A DNA stretch of 64,000 bases from Leifsonia sp. ALI-44-B (GTDB lineage: Bacteria > Actinomycetota > Actinomycetes > Actinomycetales > Microbacteriaceae), in the NCBI RefSeq assembly GCF_001984125.1, contig NZ_MTQL01000006.1, positions 744,001 through 808,000 of the forward strand. Reading direction: 5' to 3'. Positions 40,989-50,486 of this stretch are shown here, piece by piece. The notes under the pieces were generated by a model, which saw nothing but the letters and a program-made list of their open reading frames with translations, did not search any database and was not told where the DNA came from. The position numbers were made by a program, and so were the translations under genes. The first letter of the stretch is position 1. Every line of letters begins with the position of its first letter.

Positions 40989-43674
40989 GCAGCGCCACCA
41001 GATGCGATCGCGACCGCGCCCCCGCCTTGCGATACACGCGCGTGAGCCGCAGCTCGACCGTGCGCACCGACACGTAGAGCGTCGCGGCGATCTCCTTGTT
41101 GCGCAGGCCCTTCAGCACGAGGTCGACCACCTGACGTTCGTCCTCGTTGAGCGTGTCGAGAACCGCCGCGGTTTCGGAACGATTGGCCGAGGGCGCTGGA
41201 GCCCCAGGCGTCGCAGCAGCGGGCGGCGCGGCTCCGATCCAGGCGTTCGCTCCCGCAGCCTGATAGATGGCCCGGGCGGTGGCGTGCGAATGCGCGGCCT
41301 CGTCGACCTCGCCGCGCTCGAATTGGCGACCGGCCAGCATCTCCCAGGTGCGCGCCAGCAGATAGCGGGAGTCATCGTCGCGGAAGGTGGCGATCGCCTC
41401 GCGGAACAGCGCCAGACTCGTGTCGGCGGGCGCGACAATGGCGCGGACGAGCGGGATGGACAGCTCGATCCAGCGGCTCGGATGCTGCGCCTCGGCCGCC
41501 TCGAGTCGCGCCAGCGTGCGTTCGGCCGCCGTCCGGTGGCCCGTCAACACCTCGGCGAGCGCGAGATCCGGCAGGTGCCGCACGATCGCCGGGTTCGGCA
41601 TGGCGTTGCTGGTCGCATCGGCGTCGTCGAGCAGACGCCGGGCATCCGCGTATCGCTTCTGGGCGAGCGCGAGAGTGCCGATGATCGCCGAGCTGATGGC
41701 CGAAACTGCCATATTGCCTTCCTCGGTCGCCCGCTCGATGGCCGCGGCGAAGAGGGCGTCGGCGGCCTCGTAGTCACCCGTGCTCAGCGCATACCAGGCG
41801 CGCAGCTGAATGCGGGATGCGCGCGCGCCGAGGTGCGGTGCCGCCACCTGCATGCGGTGCCACTCCGCATAGGCCTCGCGGGCACGTTTCATGGTTCCGG
41901 CGCGGATCTCGTTCACGACGGAGCGGAACCACACCGCCTCCCGCCACAGCGTATTCTCGTCGTCGAGACGCGCGAGCCCGACCGCGTAGAGGCGGCGCGC
42001 CTGGGCGTATTCCTCGGACATGCTGGCGGTGTCGGCCGCGAGCAGAAGCAGCCGCAGGGGAATCGTGTCGGCGTCGTCGACCCGCACGAGTTGAGGTCGG
42101 TCATAGGAGTCGATGAGCGCAACGAGCCCGTCGCGCAACACCTGTTCGGCTACGCTCGAGGTCGATCCCACACCGGCCCGGTCGATGGCCCGCCGCGCCG
42201 ACACGAAGTCCCGACGTTCGGTGTGCCAATAGGCCGCATCGATCAGGAGCCGCGTCGCTCCCGTGCGATTGCGCGAGCCATGGACGGCGATGGCGGTATC
42301 GATCTCGTGTTCCGGAACCACACCCGTCTCCGTGTAGTCGACGGCGGCCCGTATCTCGGCGAGAACGAAGGCTCCCGCCGCCCGGTCCTCCCCGAGCTGA
42401 GCGTGCATCAGATATCGCTGAGCCAACTTCACTTCTCCGTGGCGGAAGAACGCGTCGACGAGGTCGAGCACGTGCCGCAACAATTCATTCCGCGCGGGCG
42501 CGACGGCGATGGCCCGCTCCGCGTATTCGACCGCCGTCGACCGGCGTCCGGCGCGCTCGAAGGCGGCACCCGCGTCGAAGAGTTCGCGCGCGGCATCCTC
42601 ATCTTCGGCCGTCGTAAAACTGGCATGCCACACGGCCACCTCGGGGGCATGATCGACCGCGGTCTGAGCCAGGGCCGCATGCATTCCGCGGCGCACTTTC
42701 GGATCGATACCCCAGTACAGGCTCGAGCGCAGCAGCGCATCCATGATGCTCACGGCACGGTCACGCACACGCACGAACCCGGCGTTGATTAGGTCGTCGA
42801 TCACCTCGGCATCCTCCGCGTCGTCGGTCAGAGCGTCGACGTTGGCGGATGCCTGCAGCGAGATCTTCTGCAGCATGAGCCGCTGCCGGGGGCCCAGCGC
42901 CGCCGTGCGGGCCACCGAGTCTTCCAGCACGCGCGCGGTGTGCGGCAGCGGGAGCGGCACTGCCACGCGGCCCTCGAACTGTTCGAGCGTCAGCAACCGG
43001 CCCACGTCGATGAGGGCCGCGGGCACGCCGGCGGCCTGTTCGCACACGATCTCGAGCACCCCGCCGGCGGCCGTTGGCGGGCACGTGGCACGCAGAAGCG
43101 CCAAGGAGTCCGCGGGTCCGAGTGCGGGCAGCTCGAAACGCGTCGCCGCCTGGAACATCTCGCCGCTCGGCACCCGTCGCGCGGTGCCGACGAGTCGGAT
43201 GCCCGTGCCCGCCAACCGCCCGGCCATGAAGCCGAGCAGCATGAGGGATTCGCGGTCCATCAGGTCGGCGTCGTCGATCATCAGAAGAATGGGTTCGAGC
43301 CGCAGGCCCCGCAATACCGACAAGAGGTCGCGTGCGGCCTGGAACATCTGCTGCGGTTCGGTCGAGCGCAGCGTGAAGCGCCCGCTGAACTCGATGGCCC
43401 GAGGGTCGTCGAGCGCGGCGAACAGGCGAGAGAAGCCCGCGAGGGGCCACGTCGATTCGGCGGCCGTCGTTGTGATCAGGGCCGTGCGCGCCCCGGCCCG
43501 GGCTGCTACTTCTTCCAGCAGCCGCGTCTTACCGATTCCCGGTCGCCCGGTGATGAGGATGGCTTGCTCGAAATGCTCATCAGTCGTACCGAGTACGCGG
43601 TCGATCTCGGCTTCGCGGTCGAGGAAGGGGGTGCTATCGGAGGCGGACGCGTGCATGGCGATGCCATTCCGCAT
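40981..43674 (-). CDS. Large ATP-binding LuxR-family regulator (LAL type)
   Basis: 897 residues. Walker A ITGRPGIGKTRLLEE at about 40-53 and Walker B EPILLMIDDADLMD define the N-terminal ATPase; a long helical repeat region (TPR/MalT-like) fills the middle; the last 60 residues are a LuxR/GerE DNA-binding domain (LNEDERQVVDLVLKGLRNKE, then SVRTVELRLTRVYRKAGARS). Probably senses a ligand and switches on genes, perhaps the adjacent polysaccharide synthase. ATG 43674 lacks a close ribosome binding site; GGGAGGGGAGG serves a short frame that starts at 43690. Confidence 0.88.
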   Translation of the reverse strand: MRNGIAMHASASDSTPFLDREAEIDRVLGTTDEHFEQAILITGRPGIGKTRLLEEVAARAGARTALITTTAAESTWPLAGFSRLFAALDDPRAIEFSGRFTLRSTEPQQMFQAARDLLSVLRGLRLEPILLMIDDADLMDRESLMLLGFMAGRLAGTGIRLVGTARRVPSGEMFQAATRFELPALGPADSLALLRATCPPTAAGGVLEIVCEQAAGVPAALIDVGRLLTLEQFEGRVAVPLPLPHTARVLEDSVARTAALGPRQRLMLQKISLQASANVDALTDDAEDAEVIDDLINAGFVRVRDRAVSIMDALLRSSLYWGIDPKVRRGMHAALAQTAVDHAPEVAVWHASFTTAEDEDAARELFDAGAAFERAGRRSTAVEYAERAIAVAPARNELLRHVLDLVDAFFRHGEVKLAQRYLMHAQLGEDRAAGAFVLAEIRAAVDYTETGVVPEHEIDTAIAVHGSRNRTGATRLLIDAAYWHTERRDFVSARRAIDRAGVGSTSSVAEQVLRDGLVALIDSYDRPQLVRVDDADTIPLRLLLLAADTASMSEEYAQARRLYAVGLARLDDENTLWREAVWFRSVVNEIRAGTMKRAREAYAEWHRMQVAAPHLGARASRIQLRAWYALSTGDYEAADALFAAAIERATEEGNMAVSAISSAIIGTLALAQKRYADARRLLDDADATSNAMPNPAIVRHLPDLALAEVLTGHRTAAERTLARLEAAEAQHPSRWIELSIPLVRAIVAPADTSLALFREAIATFRDDDSRYLLARTWEMLAGRQFERGEVDEAAHSHATARAIYQAAGANAWIGAAPPAAATPGAPAPSANRSETAAVLDTLNEDERQVVDLVLKGLRNKEIAATLYVSVRTVELRLTRVYRKAGARSRSHLVALLN

Positions 43675-43690
43675 GAACGTCGGTATTCAT
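43634..43690 (-). CDS. Possible 18-codon upstream reading frame overlapping the LuxR start
   Basis: ATG 43690 follows a strong GGGAGGGGAGG and is read for 18 codons (MNTDVHAEWHRHARVRLR) to a TAG at 43634-43636, overlapping the first codons of the LuxR gene in another frame. It could tune translation of the regulator, or the LuxR start may lie elsewhere. Confidence 0.3.
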   Translation of the reverse strand: MNTDVHAEWHRHARVRLR

Positions 43691-43866
43691 GGGGACCTCC
43701 CCTCCCAGCCGTGGTCGGGTCACCGCCGGTAGGGCTGAGTCTAATCACACTCGCGAGAAATGCTCAAGCAAGGGCTTAGCAGTAATCTGCGCCTTGATCG
43801 TCGAAACCGCACGATTCGTGCGCAAAGTGGATCACACACCGTGCGCTCATTGGATAGAACCTCTGG

Positions 43867-44343
43867 TTATTCGCCAAGGTGGTTGCGCGACGCCATCGCG
43901 CGCGCAGCCTCGCGCGTATCTTGACGCTCGCGCAGAGCCTGACGCTTGTCGTATTCGCGCTTACCCTTGGCGATCGCGATCTCGACCTTGGCCCGGCCAT
44001 CGCTGAAATAGAGCCGCAGCGGAACGATCGTGTAACCGCCGGGGGCCACCTTGTGGGAGATCTTGGCGATCTGCTCCTTGTGCAGCAGCATCTTGCGCTT
44101 GCGCCGCACGGGGTGGTTGTTCCAGGTGCCCTGGTTGTATTCGGGGATGTGCACGGCATCGAGCCAGGCCTCACCACCCTCGATGAACCCATAGCCGTCG
44201 ACCAGCGAGGCACGGCCGGCGCGCAGCGATTTGACCTCGGTGCCCGTCAACACGAGACCCGCCTCATAGGTGTCCTCGATGAGGTAGTCGTGGCGCGCCT
44301 TGCGGTTGGTGGCCACCACCTTCTCACCACGTTCCCTGGGCAC
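43867..44343 (-). CDS. smpB: SsrA-binding protein
   Basis: 158 residues, GTG start at 44343 with AGGAGACGCC upstream. Family marks: [20 protein letters not shown] at 15-34, [20 protein letters not shown], then the basic [16 protein letters not shown] and C-terminal [16 protein letters not shown] tail that enters the mRNA channel. Works with tmRNA in rescue of stalled ribosomes. It follows ftsX on the same strand, a common actinobacterial order. Confidence 0.96.
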   Translation of the reverse strand: MPRERGEKVVATNRKARHDYLIEDTYEAGLVLTGTEVKSLRAGRASLVDGYGFIEGGEAWLDAVHIPEYNQGTWNNHPVRRKRKMLLHKEQIAKISHKVAPGGYTIVPLRLYFSDGRAKVEIAIAKGKREYDKRQALRERQDTREAARAMASRNHLGE

Positions 44344-44403
44344 GGCGTCTCCTGTTCGTTCGAGCGAATTCGTTGCCCGAGCGGGCAGCCTCTCAGTCTA
44401 GCA

Positions 44404-44462
44404 ACGAAAGAGCGGATGTCGCAGCCCGGGCACGTTCGAGACGCGGGGCTCGCGACATCCGC
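44404..44462 (-). terminator. Long hairpin between ftsX and smpB
   Basis: GAGCGGATGTCGC at one end pairs with GCGACATCCGCTC at the other, with AGCCC/GGGCT extending the stem; on the minus strand TCTTTCG follows. It begins a few bases after the ftsX stop and likely ends the ftsEX message before smpB. Confidence 0.6.
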
Positions 44463-44469
44463 TCGTCGT

Positions 44470-45384
44470 TTAGATCTTGAGGTAGCGCTTGATCGCGAAG
44501 TTGGCCGAGAGCGCCGCCAGCACGACACCCACCACGATGAGCAGCGGGATGACGATGAACGCGTCCTGCAGCCCGACGAAGTTCACGAACTGGGCCGAGG
44601 GCGCCAGATAGCCGTCGACGAAGAAGTGCACGATGGCGAGGATGGCTCCGCCCGCCAGCAGCGATCCGATGACGGCCGCGAACACACCCTCCAAGACGAA
44701 GGGCGTCTGGATGAACCGGTTCGACGCGCCCACCAAGCGCATGATCCCGATCTCCTTGCGGCGCGAATACGCCGACAATCGGATGGTGGTGGCGATCAGC
44801 AGCACGGCCGCGATGAGCATGAGCCCCGCGATGCCGATGGCCGTATAACTCGCCACGTTGAGCGCCTGGAAGATCGAGTCGAGGTATTGCCTCTGGTCGG
44901 TGACCGACTGCACGCCCTGCTTGCTCGAGAACGCCTCCGAGAGGACGGCCGACTGCGAGGGGTCCTTCAGGTTCACCCAATAGGTCTCGTTGAGCTGCTC
45001 GGGCGTCACCAGCTGGGCCAGGTCGTTGTCCTTGAACTGTTCCTGGAAGTTGTCGTAGGCCTGCTGGTGGTCTTCGAAGTAGAACTTGTCGACGAAGGGC
45101 GCGATGGCGGGCGATTTCAGGTCGGTTTCGACCGCTGCCTTCTGGTCGGGGGTCGCTTCGCCGCCCGTGCACGTCTCGTCGGTCGAGTCGGCTGTGCACA
45201 GATAGATGGCCACCTGGGCCTTGTCGTACCAGTAGTTCTTCATCTGGCCGATCTGCATCTGCATGAGAACGGCCGTGCCCACGAAGGTGAGCGAGATGAA
45301 CGTGACGAGCACGACGGAGATGACCATCGAGACGTTGCGGCGGAGCCCCGTCGTGGCTTCCTGCCAGATTAGACCGAACCTCAT
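44470..45384 (-). CDS. ftsX: Cell-division ABC transporter-like permease FtsX
   Basis: 304 residues. Cytoplasmic N-tail, first helix at about 20-41 (MVISVVLVTFISLTFVGTAV), an outside domain of about 120 residues, then three helices with the FtsX/MacB signature SAYSRRKEIGIMRLVGASNR between helices two and three. With FtsE it controls peptidoglycan hydrolases from inside the cell during division. The outside loop carries one Cys pair (LCTADSTDETCTG). ATG overlaps the ftsE stop. Confidence 0.95.
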   Translation of the reverse strand: MRFGLIWQEATTGLRRNVSMVISVVLVTFISLTFVGTAVLMQMQIGQMKNYWYDKAQVAIYLCTADSTDETCTGGEATPDQKAAVETDLKSPAIAPFVDKFYFEDHQQAYDNFQEQFKDNDLAQLVTPEQLNETYWVNLKDPSQSAVLSEAFSSKQGVQSVTDQRQYLDSIFQALNVASYTAIGIAGLMLIAAVLLIATTIRLSAYSRRKEIGIMRLVGASNRFIQTPFVLEGVFAAVIGSLLAGGAILAIVHFFVDGYLAPSAQFVNFVGLQDAFIVIPLLIVVGVVLAALSANFAIKRYLKI

Positions 45385-46439
45385 TTGACCGGACCCACGT
45401 TCTGCTCGTCGTCTCCTGCTTGTTCGTCGTCACCCGAGCGCAATCCGAGCCGGTCGACCAGCGAGAGGTGCGCGTTGACCTCGTCGGGCGTTTCGTCGCG
45501 GCGGGGCAGGTTCACGATGCCCGTCTGATTTCCGGTGGCGGATGCGGCAGCCCCCGTGTCGTTCTGGGCCTCGCGTCGCTCGGACAGCGGGGCCACCTGC
45601 GCCGTGTTGGCGGCATCCTGGTTGGCCTGGACGGCCTGCAGCTGGATGGCCTGGGTCTCGAGTTCGGCGGCAGCCGCGGCGGCGGCGAGTTCCTTGCGCG
45701 CGACATCGGCCTGTTCGCCCTTGACGACGGCGGGGCGCAGCTCGGGCACGACGCCCGTGTTGCCGTAGCCGCCGCCGCGTTCGTCACGCACGATGCGTCC
45801 GTCGACGAGTTCGATCACGCGGCGCTGCATCTTGTCGACGATGCCGGCCTCGTGCGTGGCCATGAGCACGGTGGTGCCCTGGGCGTTGATGCGGTCGAGC
45901 AGCTGCATGATGCCGGCGCTCGTAGCGGGGTCGAGGTTTCCCGTGGGCTCGTCGGCCAGCAGCACCTGAGGCTTGTTCACGACGGCGCGCGCGATGGCGA
46001 CACGCTGCTGCTCGCCACCCGAGAGTTCGTGGGGCAGGCGGTCGGCCTTGTTGTCGAGGCCCACCATGGCGAGCACGTCGGGCACGGCCTCTTGCACGAA
46101 GCCGCGCGATTTGCCGATGACCTGCAGCGAGAACGCCACGTTCTGGTAGACGGTCTTGTTCGGCAGCAGCCGGAAGTCCTGGAACACGACGCCCAGGTTG
46201 CGGCGGAAGTAGGGGATCTTACGGTTGGAGATGGTGCCGAGGTCGTTGCCCAGCACGAAGATGGAGCCGACGCTTGGCCGCTCCTCCTTCAACACCAGAC
46301 GCAGGCAGCTCGACTTGCCCGAACCGGAGGCGCCGACGAGGAAGACGAATTCCCCGCGCGCCACCTCGAGGTCGATACCCTCGAGGGCGGGACGTTTCGT
46401 CCCGGCGTATTTCTTCGTGACGTTCTCAAAGCGAATCAT
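45381..46439 (-). CDS. ftsE: Cell-division ATP-binding protein FtsE, with long C-terminal tail
   Basis: ABC ATPase partner of FtsX. Walker A GASGSGKSS at about 36-44, signature LSGGEQQRVAIA, Walker B VLLADEPTGNLD, switch His in MATHEAG. The usual FtsE ends near residue 230; this protein has 352 residues, the additional 120 being Ala/Gln/Glu-rich (ARKELAAAAAAAELETQAIQ) and then acidic and disordered. The tail is not needed for the ATPase fold. TAGGCT lies upstream of ATG 46439, nine bases away. Confidence 0.95.
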   Translation of the reverse strand: MIRFENVTKKYAGTKRPALEGIDLEVARGEFVFLVGASGSGKSSCLRLVLKEERPSVGSIFVLGNDLGTISNRKIPYFRRNLGVVFQDFRLLPNKTVYQNVAFSLQVIGKSRGFVQEAVPDVLAMVGLDNKADRLPHELSGGEQQRVAIARAVVNKPQVLLADEPTGNLDPATSAGIMQLLDRINAQGTTVLMATHEAGIVDKMQRRVIELVDGRIVRDERGGGYGNTGVVPELRPAVVKGEQADVARKELAAAAAAAELETQAIQLQAVQANQDAANTAQVAPLSERREAQNDTGAAASATGNQTGIVNLPRRDETPDEVNAHLSLVDRLGLRSGDDEQAGDDEQNVGPVK

Positions 46440-46533
46440 GACGCATTGAGCCTAAGCAGGCATCAGTCATTCGGGCGGCAGACACGCCTAGGCGTGAGCA
46501 GTCCACAGACTCGTGCCGAGCCCGACGGGCGAT

Positions 46534-47643
46534 CTAGTCGTCGGCCGGGGCCTTGCGCCAGCGGATGCCCGCCGAGATGAAACCGTCGAGGTCGCCGTCG
46601 AACACGTTCTGCGGGTTGTTGACCTCGTAGTCGGTGCGCAGGTCTTTGACCATCTGGTAGGGCGCGAGCACGTAGGAACGCATCTGGTCGCCCCAGCTGG
46701 CCGTGATGTTGCCGGCGAGCTCTTTCTTCTTGGCGCTCTCGGCTTCGCGCTGCAGCAGGAGCAGGCGTGACTGCAGCACGCGCATGGCGGCCGCGCGGTT
46801 CTGGATCTGGCTCTTCTCGTTCTGGCAGCTCACCACGATGCCCGTCGGCAGGTGCGTGATGCGCACGGCCGAGTCGGTCGTGTTGACCGACTGTCCGCCG
46901 GGGCCCGACGAGCGGAACACGTCGACGCGGATGTCGTTGTCGGGGATCTCGACCTCGCCGGCCTCTTCCATGAGCGGGACGACCTCGACGGCCGCGAAGC
47001 TCGTCTGGCGTTTGCCCGCCGAGTTGAAGGGGCTCATGCGCACGAGGCGGTGCGTGCCGGCCTCGACGCTCAGCGTGCCGAAGGCGTAGGGTGCGTCGAT
47101 CTCGAACGTGGCCGATTTGATGCCGGCCTCTTCGGCGTAGCTCGTGTCGAGCACCTTGGCCGGGTATTTGTGCTGCTCGGCCCAGCGCAGGTACATGCGG
47201 AACAGCATGTCGGCGAAGTCGGCGGCATCGACGCCACCGGCCCCGGCGCGGATCGTGACGACGGCGGGCCGCGGGTCGTACTCGCCGTTGAGGAGCGTCT
47301 GCACCTCGAGCTCGCCAATGCTCTTCTGCAGCGAGGCGAGCTCGGCGGCCGCCTCGTCCTTGGAGTCGTCGTCGCCCTCGTCGTTGGCCAGCTCGACCAG
47401 CACCTCGAGGTCGTCGAGCTGCTGCTCGATGTGCGTGATCTTGGCCAGCTCGGACTGGCGGTGGCTGAGCGCGCTCGTGATCTTCTGCGCGTTCTCGGTG
47501 TCGTCCCACAGGTCGGGTTTGCCGGCCTCTGCGCTCAGCTGCTCGATCTCGGCGCGCAGCCGATCGAGCCCCACGACCTCGCGAATGTCGGAGAAAGTGG
47601 TTCGGAGTTGGGCGATCTGATCGCCGAAGTCTAGCTCTACCAT
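46534..47643 (-). CDS. prfB: Peptide chain release factor 2
   Basis: 369 residues. The stop-codon reading tripeptide SPF is seen in [10 protein letters not shown] and the catalytic GGQ in [12 protein letters not shown]. The frame is uninterrupted: the programmed frameshift common in other bacteria is absent, as usual for Actinobacteria. It lies upstream of ftsE on the same strand, a conserved actinobacterial neighbourhood. Confidence 0.96.
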   Translation of the reverse strand: MVELDFGDQIAQLRTTFSDIREVVGLDRLRAEIEQLSAEAGKPDLWDDTENAQKITSALSHRQSELAKITHIEQQLDDLEVLVELANDEGDDDSKDEAAAELASLQKSIGELEVQTLLNGEYDPRPAVVTIRAGAGGVDAADFADMLFRMYLRWAEQHKYPAKVLDTSYAEEAGIKSATFEIDAPYAFGTLSVEAGTHRLVRMSPFNSAGKRQTSFAAVEVVPLMEEAGEVEIPDNDIRVDVFRSSGPGGQSVNTTDSAVRITHLPTGIVVSCQNEKSQIQNRAAAMRVLQSRLLLLQREAESAKKKELAGNITASWGDQMRSYVLAPYQMVKDLRTDYEVNNPQNVFDGDLDGFISAGIRWRKAPADD

Positions 47644-47692
47644 GTCACGCTCCAGCCTAGCGGGCCGGGCCCGAGGCGTAGGGTGAAGGTCT

Positions 47693-48955
47693 ATGTCGAA
47701 TGCCGCTCAGCCCTTCAACGTCAAGGGGCTCGCCGTCTCGATGTTCCTCCCCACCCTGCTGTTCTCCATCGGCGAGGGCGCGCTCATCCCGCTCCTACCC
47801 GTGGCCGCTGGTTCCCTCGGGGCCAGCCTCAGCATCGCGGCCGTCGTGTCGGCCATGCTCATGATCGGCGAGCTCATCGGCGACATCCCGAGCGGATGGC
47901 TCGTGGCACGGGTCGGCGAGCGCGCGGCCATGATCGGCGCGGCGTTTGTGTCGGTCGCCGCGGTCCTCCTCGCCATCCTCGCGCCGAACCCGTTCCTGCT
48001 GGGCGTCGCCGTGTTCCTGCTGGGGCTCGCCACGGCAGTGTTCGCGCTGGCCCGGCACGCCTTCATGACCACGTACGTGCCGCTGCGTTATCGGGCCCGG
48101 GCGCTCTCGACTCTGGGCGGAACGTTCCGCGCTGGGCTGTTCATCGGGCCCCTGCTGGCGGCTCCCGTCATCCATCTCACGGGCACGCCGCAGAGCGCGT
48201 TCTGGATCATGGCCACGTTCTGCGTGCTGGCCGCCATCATCCTGGTGGTCCTGCCCGATCCGTCGACGATGATCGGGCGGCCGAATGTCGAGGTCACGCC
48301 GGAGGGTGCCGTGGCGACATCCGGTGCCGAGCTCGTGGCCGAGGAGTCGGTGGGGCTGTTCCAGACGGTGTGGCGGCACCGCGGCATTCTGCTGAAGCTC
48401 GGGTCCGGCGCAGCCCTCGTGGCGGCGCTCCGCTCGGCCCGCACCGTGATGCTGCCGCTGTGGGCCGTCTCGATCGGCGTGTCCGAGGCGAACACGGCGC
48501 TCATCATCGGCCTGGCGGGTGCCATCGACTTCGGCCTCTTCTACTTGAGCGGCCAGATCATGGACAAGCACGGGCGCAAGTGGAGCGCCATCCCCGCCAT
48601 GATCGGACTCGGTGCCGGCATGGCGCTGTTGGCGCTGACGCACGACGTTCCGGGCGCCGTCGCGTTCTTCATCGCCGCGGCCGTGGTGCAGTCGCTCGCC
48701 AACGGCATCGGCTCGGGCATCCTCATGACCCTCGGTGCGGATGTCGCACCTCCCGCCGATCCCGCGCCCTTCCTCGGCGCCTGGCGCTTCACGACGGATG
48801 CCGGGGCTGCCGCCGCTCCCCTCGTCATCGCCGCTGTCACGGCTGTCGTCTCCCTGCCGGCGGCCGCAGCCGTCATGGCGGTGCTCGCGCTCGTGGGCGC
48901 CGGCATCCTGGCCCGCAACATTCCTCCCCACGCGAGTCTCTCCACCCACCGTTGA
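47693..48955 (+). CDS. MFS transporter
   Basis: 420 residues with about 12 helices. Motif A-like [20 protein letters not shown] and [17 protein letters not shown] lie between helices two and three. Substrate unknown. TAGGGT lies eight bases before ATG 47693, with GAAGG between, so the leader is at most a few bases. Divergent from prfB. Confidence 0.82.
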   Translation: MSNAAQPFNVKGLAVSMFLPTLLFSIGEGALIPLLPVAAGSLGASLSIAAVVSAMLMIGELIGDIPSGWLVARVGERAAMIGAAFVSVAAVLLAILAPNPFLLGVAVFLLGLATAVFALARHAFMTTYVPLRYRARALSTLGGTFRAGLFIGPLLAAPVIHLTGTPQSAFWIMATFCVLAAIILVVLPDPSTMIGRPNVEVTPEGAVATSGAELVAEESVGLFQTVWRHRGILLKLGSGAALVAALRSARTVMLPLWAVSIGVSEANTALIIGLAGAIDFGLFYLSGQIMDKHGRKWSAIPAMIGLGAGMALLALTHDVPGAVAFFIAAAVVQSLANGIGSGILMTLGADVAPPADPAPFLGAWRFTTDAGAAAAPLVIAAVTAVVSLPAAAAVMAVLALVGAGILARNIPPHASLSTHR

Positions 48956-49006
48956 CGCTCGGCCAATCTTCGCCCAGCATCCAGGTTCGGGTGTGAGCAT
49001 GTCCTG

Positions 49007-49480
49007 ATGGGTATCGGTGTGATGTTCTGTGGGTTCGCGACCAGCATGGTCGTCGCAGCCACGACCATCGTTCTCGGATGCCTGCTCGGCTGGCCCCAGC
49101 AGAACGACACGGCCGGCCAGGTGCTCGCCGGCAGCGTGTGGATCATCCCCGCTCTCATCGGAGGCTTCGCGGCCGGTTTCATCGGCCCCGGCTACGCCAT
49201 GCCTGGCCCCGACCTGGGCGAGGAATATCACTCCCGCCCGCTCAGCGTGCTGCGCCGCACCATCATCGCGGCCGTCTCGGTTTCGGGCCCCGCGTTTCTC
49301 TTCATCTTTGGTTCCGTGGTCGCGGGCATCGCGCGCCCCGTCAGCCAGCTCGCCGTGACGGTCGGGTTCTACGGGCTCGTCTTCTCGGTGCTCGTCGTGC
49401 TGGCCGGCTCGGGAGCCTTCGCGCTCGCCTTCGCTTCCACGAGTCGCAGCCTGAAGCGGGCCGCTCCGCACCCCTTGTAG
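49007..49480 (+). CDS. Hypothetical membrane protein, 157 aa
   Basis: Four hydrophobic segments at about 8-28, 41-62, 84-106 and 114-140. A short loop (GYAMPGPDLGEEYHSRPLSV) lies between helices two and three. No known motif. The ribosome binding site is poor, so the start is uncertain. It ends 14 bp before tRNA-Leu. Confidence 0.6.
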   Translation: MGIGVMFCGFATSMVVAATTIVLGCLLGWPQQNDTAGQVLAGSVWIIPALIGGFAAGFIGPGYAMPGPDLGEEYHSRPLSVLRRTIIAAVSVSGPAFLFIFGSVVAGIARPVSQLAVTVGFYGLVFSVLVVLAGSGAFALAFASTSRSLKRAAPHPL

Positions 49481-49494
49481 ACTGATTCGCGCCA

Positions 49495-49576
49495 GCGGGA
49501 GTGGTGAAATTGGCAGACACGCAGGATTTAGGTTCCTGTGCCTTCGGGCGTGAGGGTTCAAGTCCCTTCTTCCGCA
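49495..49576 (+). tRNA. tRNA-Leu (anticodon TAG)
   Basis: 82 bases with a long variable arm. Acceptor GCGGGAG with CTTCCGC (one G-T pair), anticodon arm CAGGA-TTTAGGT-TCCTG, variable stem TGCCTTCGGGCG, T-arm AGGG-TTCAAGT-CCCT, discriminator A; CCA not encoded. Confidence 0.93.
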
Positions 49577-49688
49577 CAGATCGGCGTTCGTTTGGGTCTT
49601 GCGTCTTTTGCGCGGGGGCCATGTCCTCCCGAAGGATGAGATTGCGCGTGGCCCGAGCATTTGCCATGGATTCGGCAGGATAGCCGGA

Positions 49689-49694
49689 TAGGCT
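49689..49694 (+). promoter_or_regulatory. -10 box for leaderless first DedA gene
   Basis: TAGGCT ends 6 bases before GTG 49701, without a ribosome binding site. Confidence 0.45.
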
Positions 49695-49700
49695 CTCACC

Positions 49701-50399
49701 GTGAATCACACCGCACTCATCCCCTGGCTCGACCCCGAAGCCATCATCACGGGCGTCGGCCCCTGGGCACTCCTCGTGGTGTGCGCGATCGTCTTCGCCG
49801 AGACCGGCCTTCTGATTGGCTTCCTGCTTCCCGGTGACACGCTGCTGTTGATCACCGGCATCCTCACCTTCTCGGGCGTGATTCAGCTCGACATCTGGTG
49901 GGTGTGCCTCGCCATCGGCTTCGCGGCGTTCCTGGGCGGTGAGGTCGGCTATCTGATCGGCCATAAGTTCGGGCCCAGGGTGTTCGAGCGCAAAGAGTCC
50001 GGCCTGTTCAGCATCGAGAACGTGAATCGCACCAACGCGTTCTTCGAGCGCTTCGGCGCCATGGCCGTCATCCTGGCCCGCTTCGTGCCCATCGTGCGCA
50101 CGTTCGCGCCCATCGCCGCGGGCATCGGGCACATGAACTACAAGAAGTACTCGCTCTACAACCTCGTGGGCGCGCTCATCTGGGGTGCCGGGCTCACGCT
50201 CGTGGGCTACTTCCTGGGCTACATCCCGCCCGTGCGCGACTTCGTGCAGAACTACATCGACCTGATCCTGCTGGCCGCCGTGGCCGTCACGGTCATCCCC
50301 ACCGCGTTCCACTACGTGCAGTCCTCGCGCAAGGCCAAGAAGGCCCGACTCGCCACAGCCGCGACGGCTGCCGCCGAAAGCGCTCGCAACTCCGAATAA
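49701..50399 (+). CDS. DedA family membrane protein (first of two)
   Basis: 232 residues, GTG start. The DedA signature runs through FAETGLLIGFLLPGDTLLLI, GGEVGYLIGHKFGP and ILARFVPIVRTFAPIAAGIG (with the essential Arg and Pro). DedA proteins are proton-dependent scramblases or flippases for lipids, including undecaprenyl phosphate and phosphatidylethanolamine in better-studied members. Its near neighbour downstream is a second DedA. Confidence 0.9.
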   Translation: MNHTALIPWLDPEAIITGVGPWALLVVCAIVFAETGLLIGFLLPGDTLLLITGILTFSGVIQLDIWWVCLAIGFAAFLGGEVGYLIGHKFGPRVFERKESGLFSIENVNRTNAFFERFGAMAVILARFVPIVRTFAPIAAGIGHMNYKKYSLYNLVGALIWGAGLTLVGYFLGYIPPVRDFVQNYIDLILLAAVAVTVIPTAFHYVQSSRKAKKARLATAATAAAESARNSE

Positions 50400-50486
50400 C
50401 CCCGCCACACGTTTCACCCTCGGGTGGATCACCGGCTCCCACACCTCTGCCCCGCCATCCGGCACGACAGAAAGAGAGAACCTCTG

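Noticed and set aside
46534-47643. Programmed frameshift in prfB.
   Set aside because: The reading frame is continuous from ATG to stop with no internal TGA and no slippery CTT-TGA arrangement.
47795-49699. A 634-codon open frame opposite an MFS gene, a membrane gene and tRNA-Leu.
   Set aside because: It crosses a tRNA gene and two well-supported genes; composition (Arg/Gly/His/Asp) is that of antisense reading.
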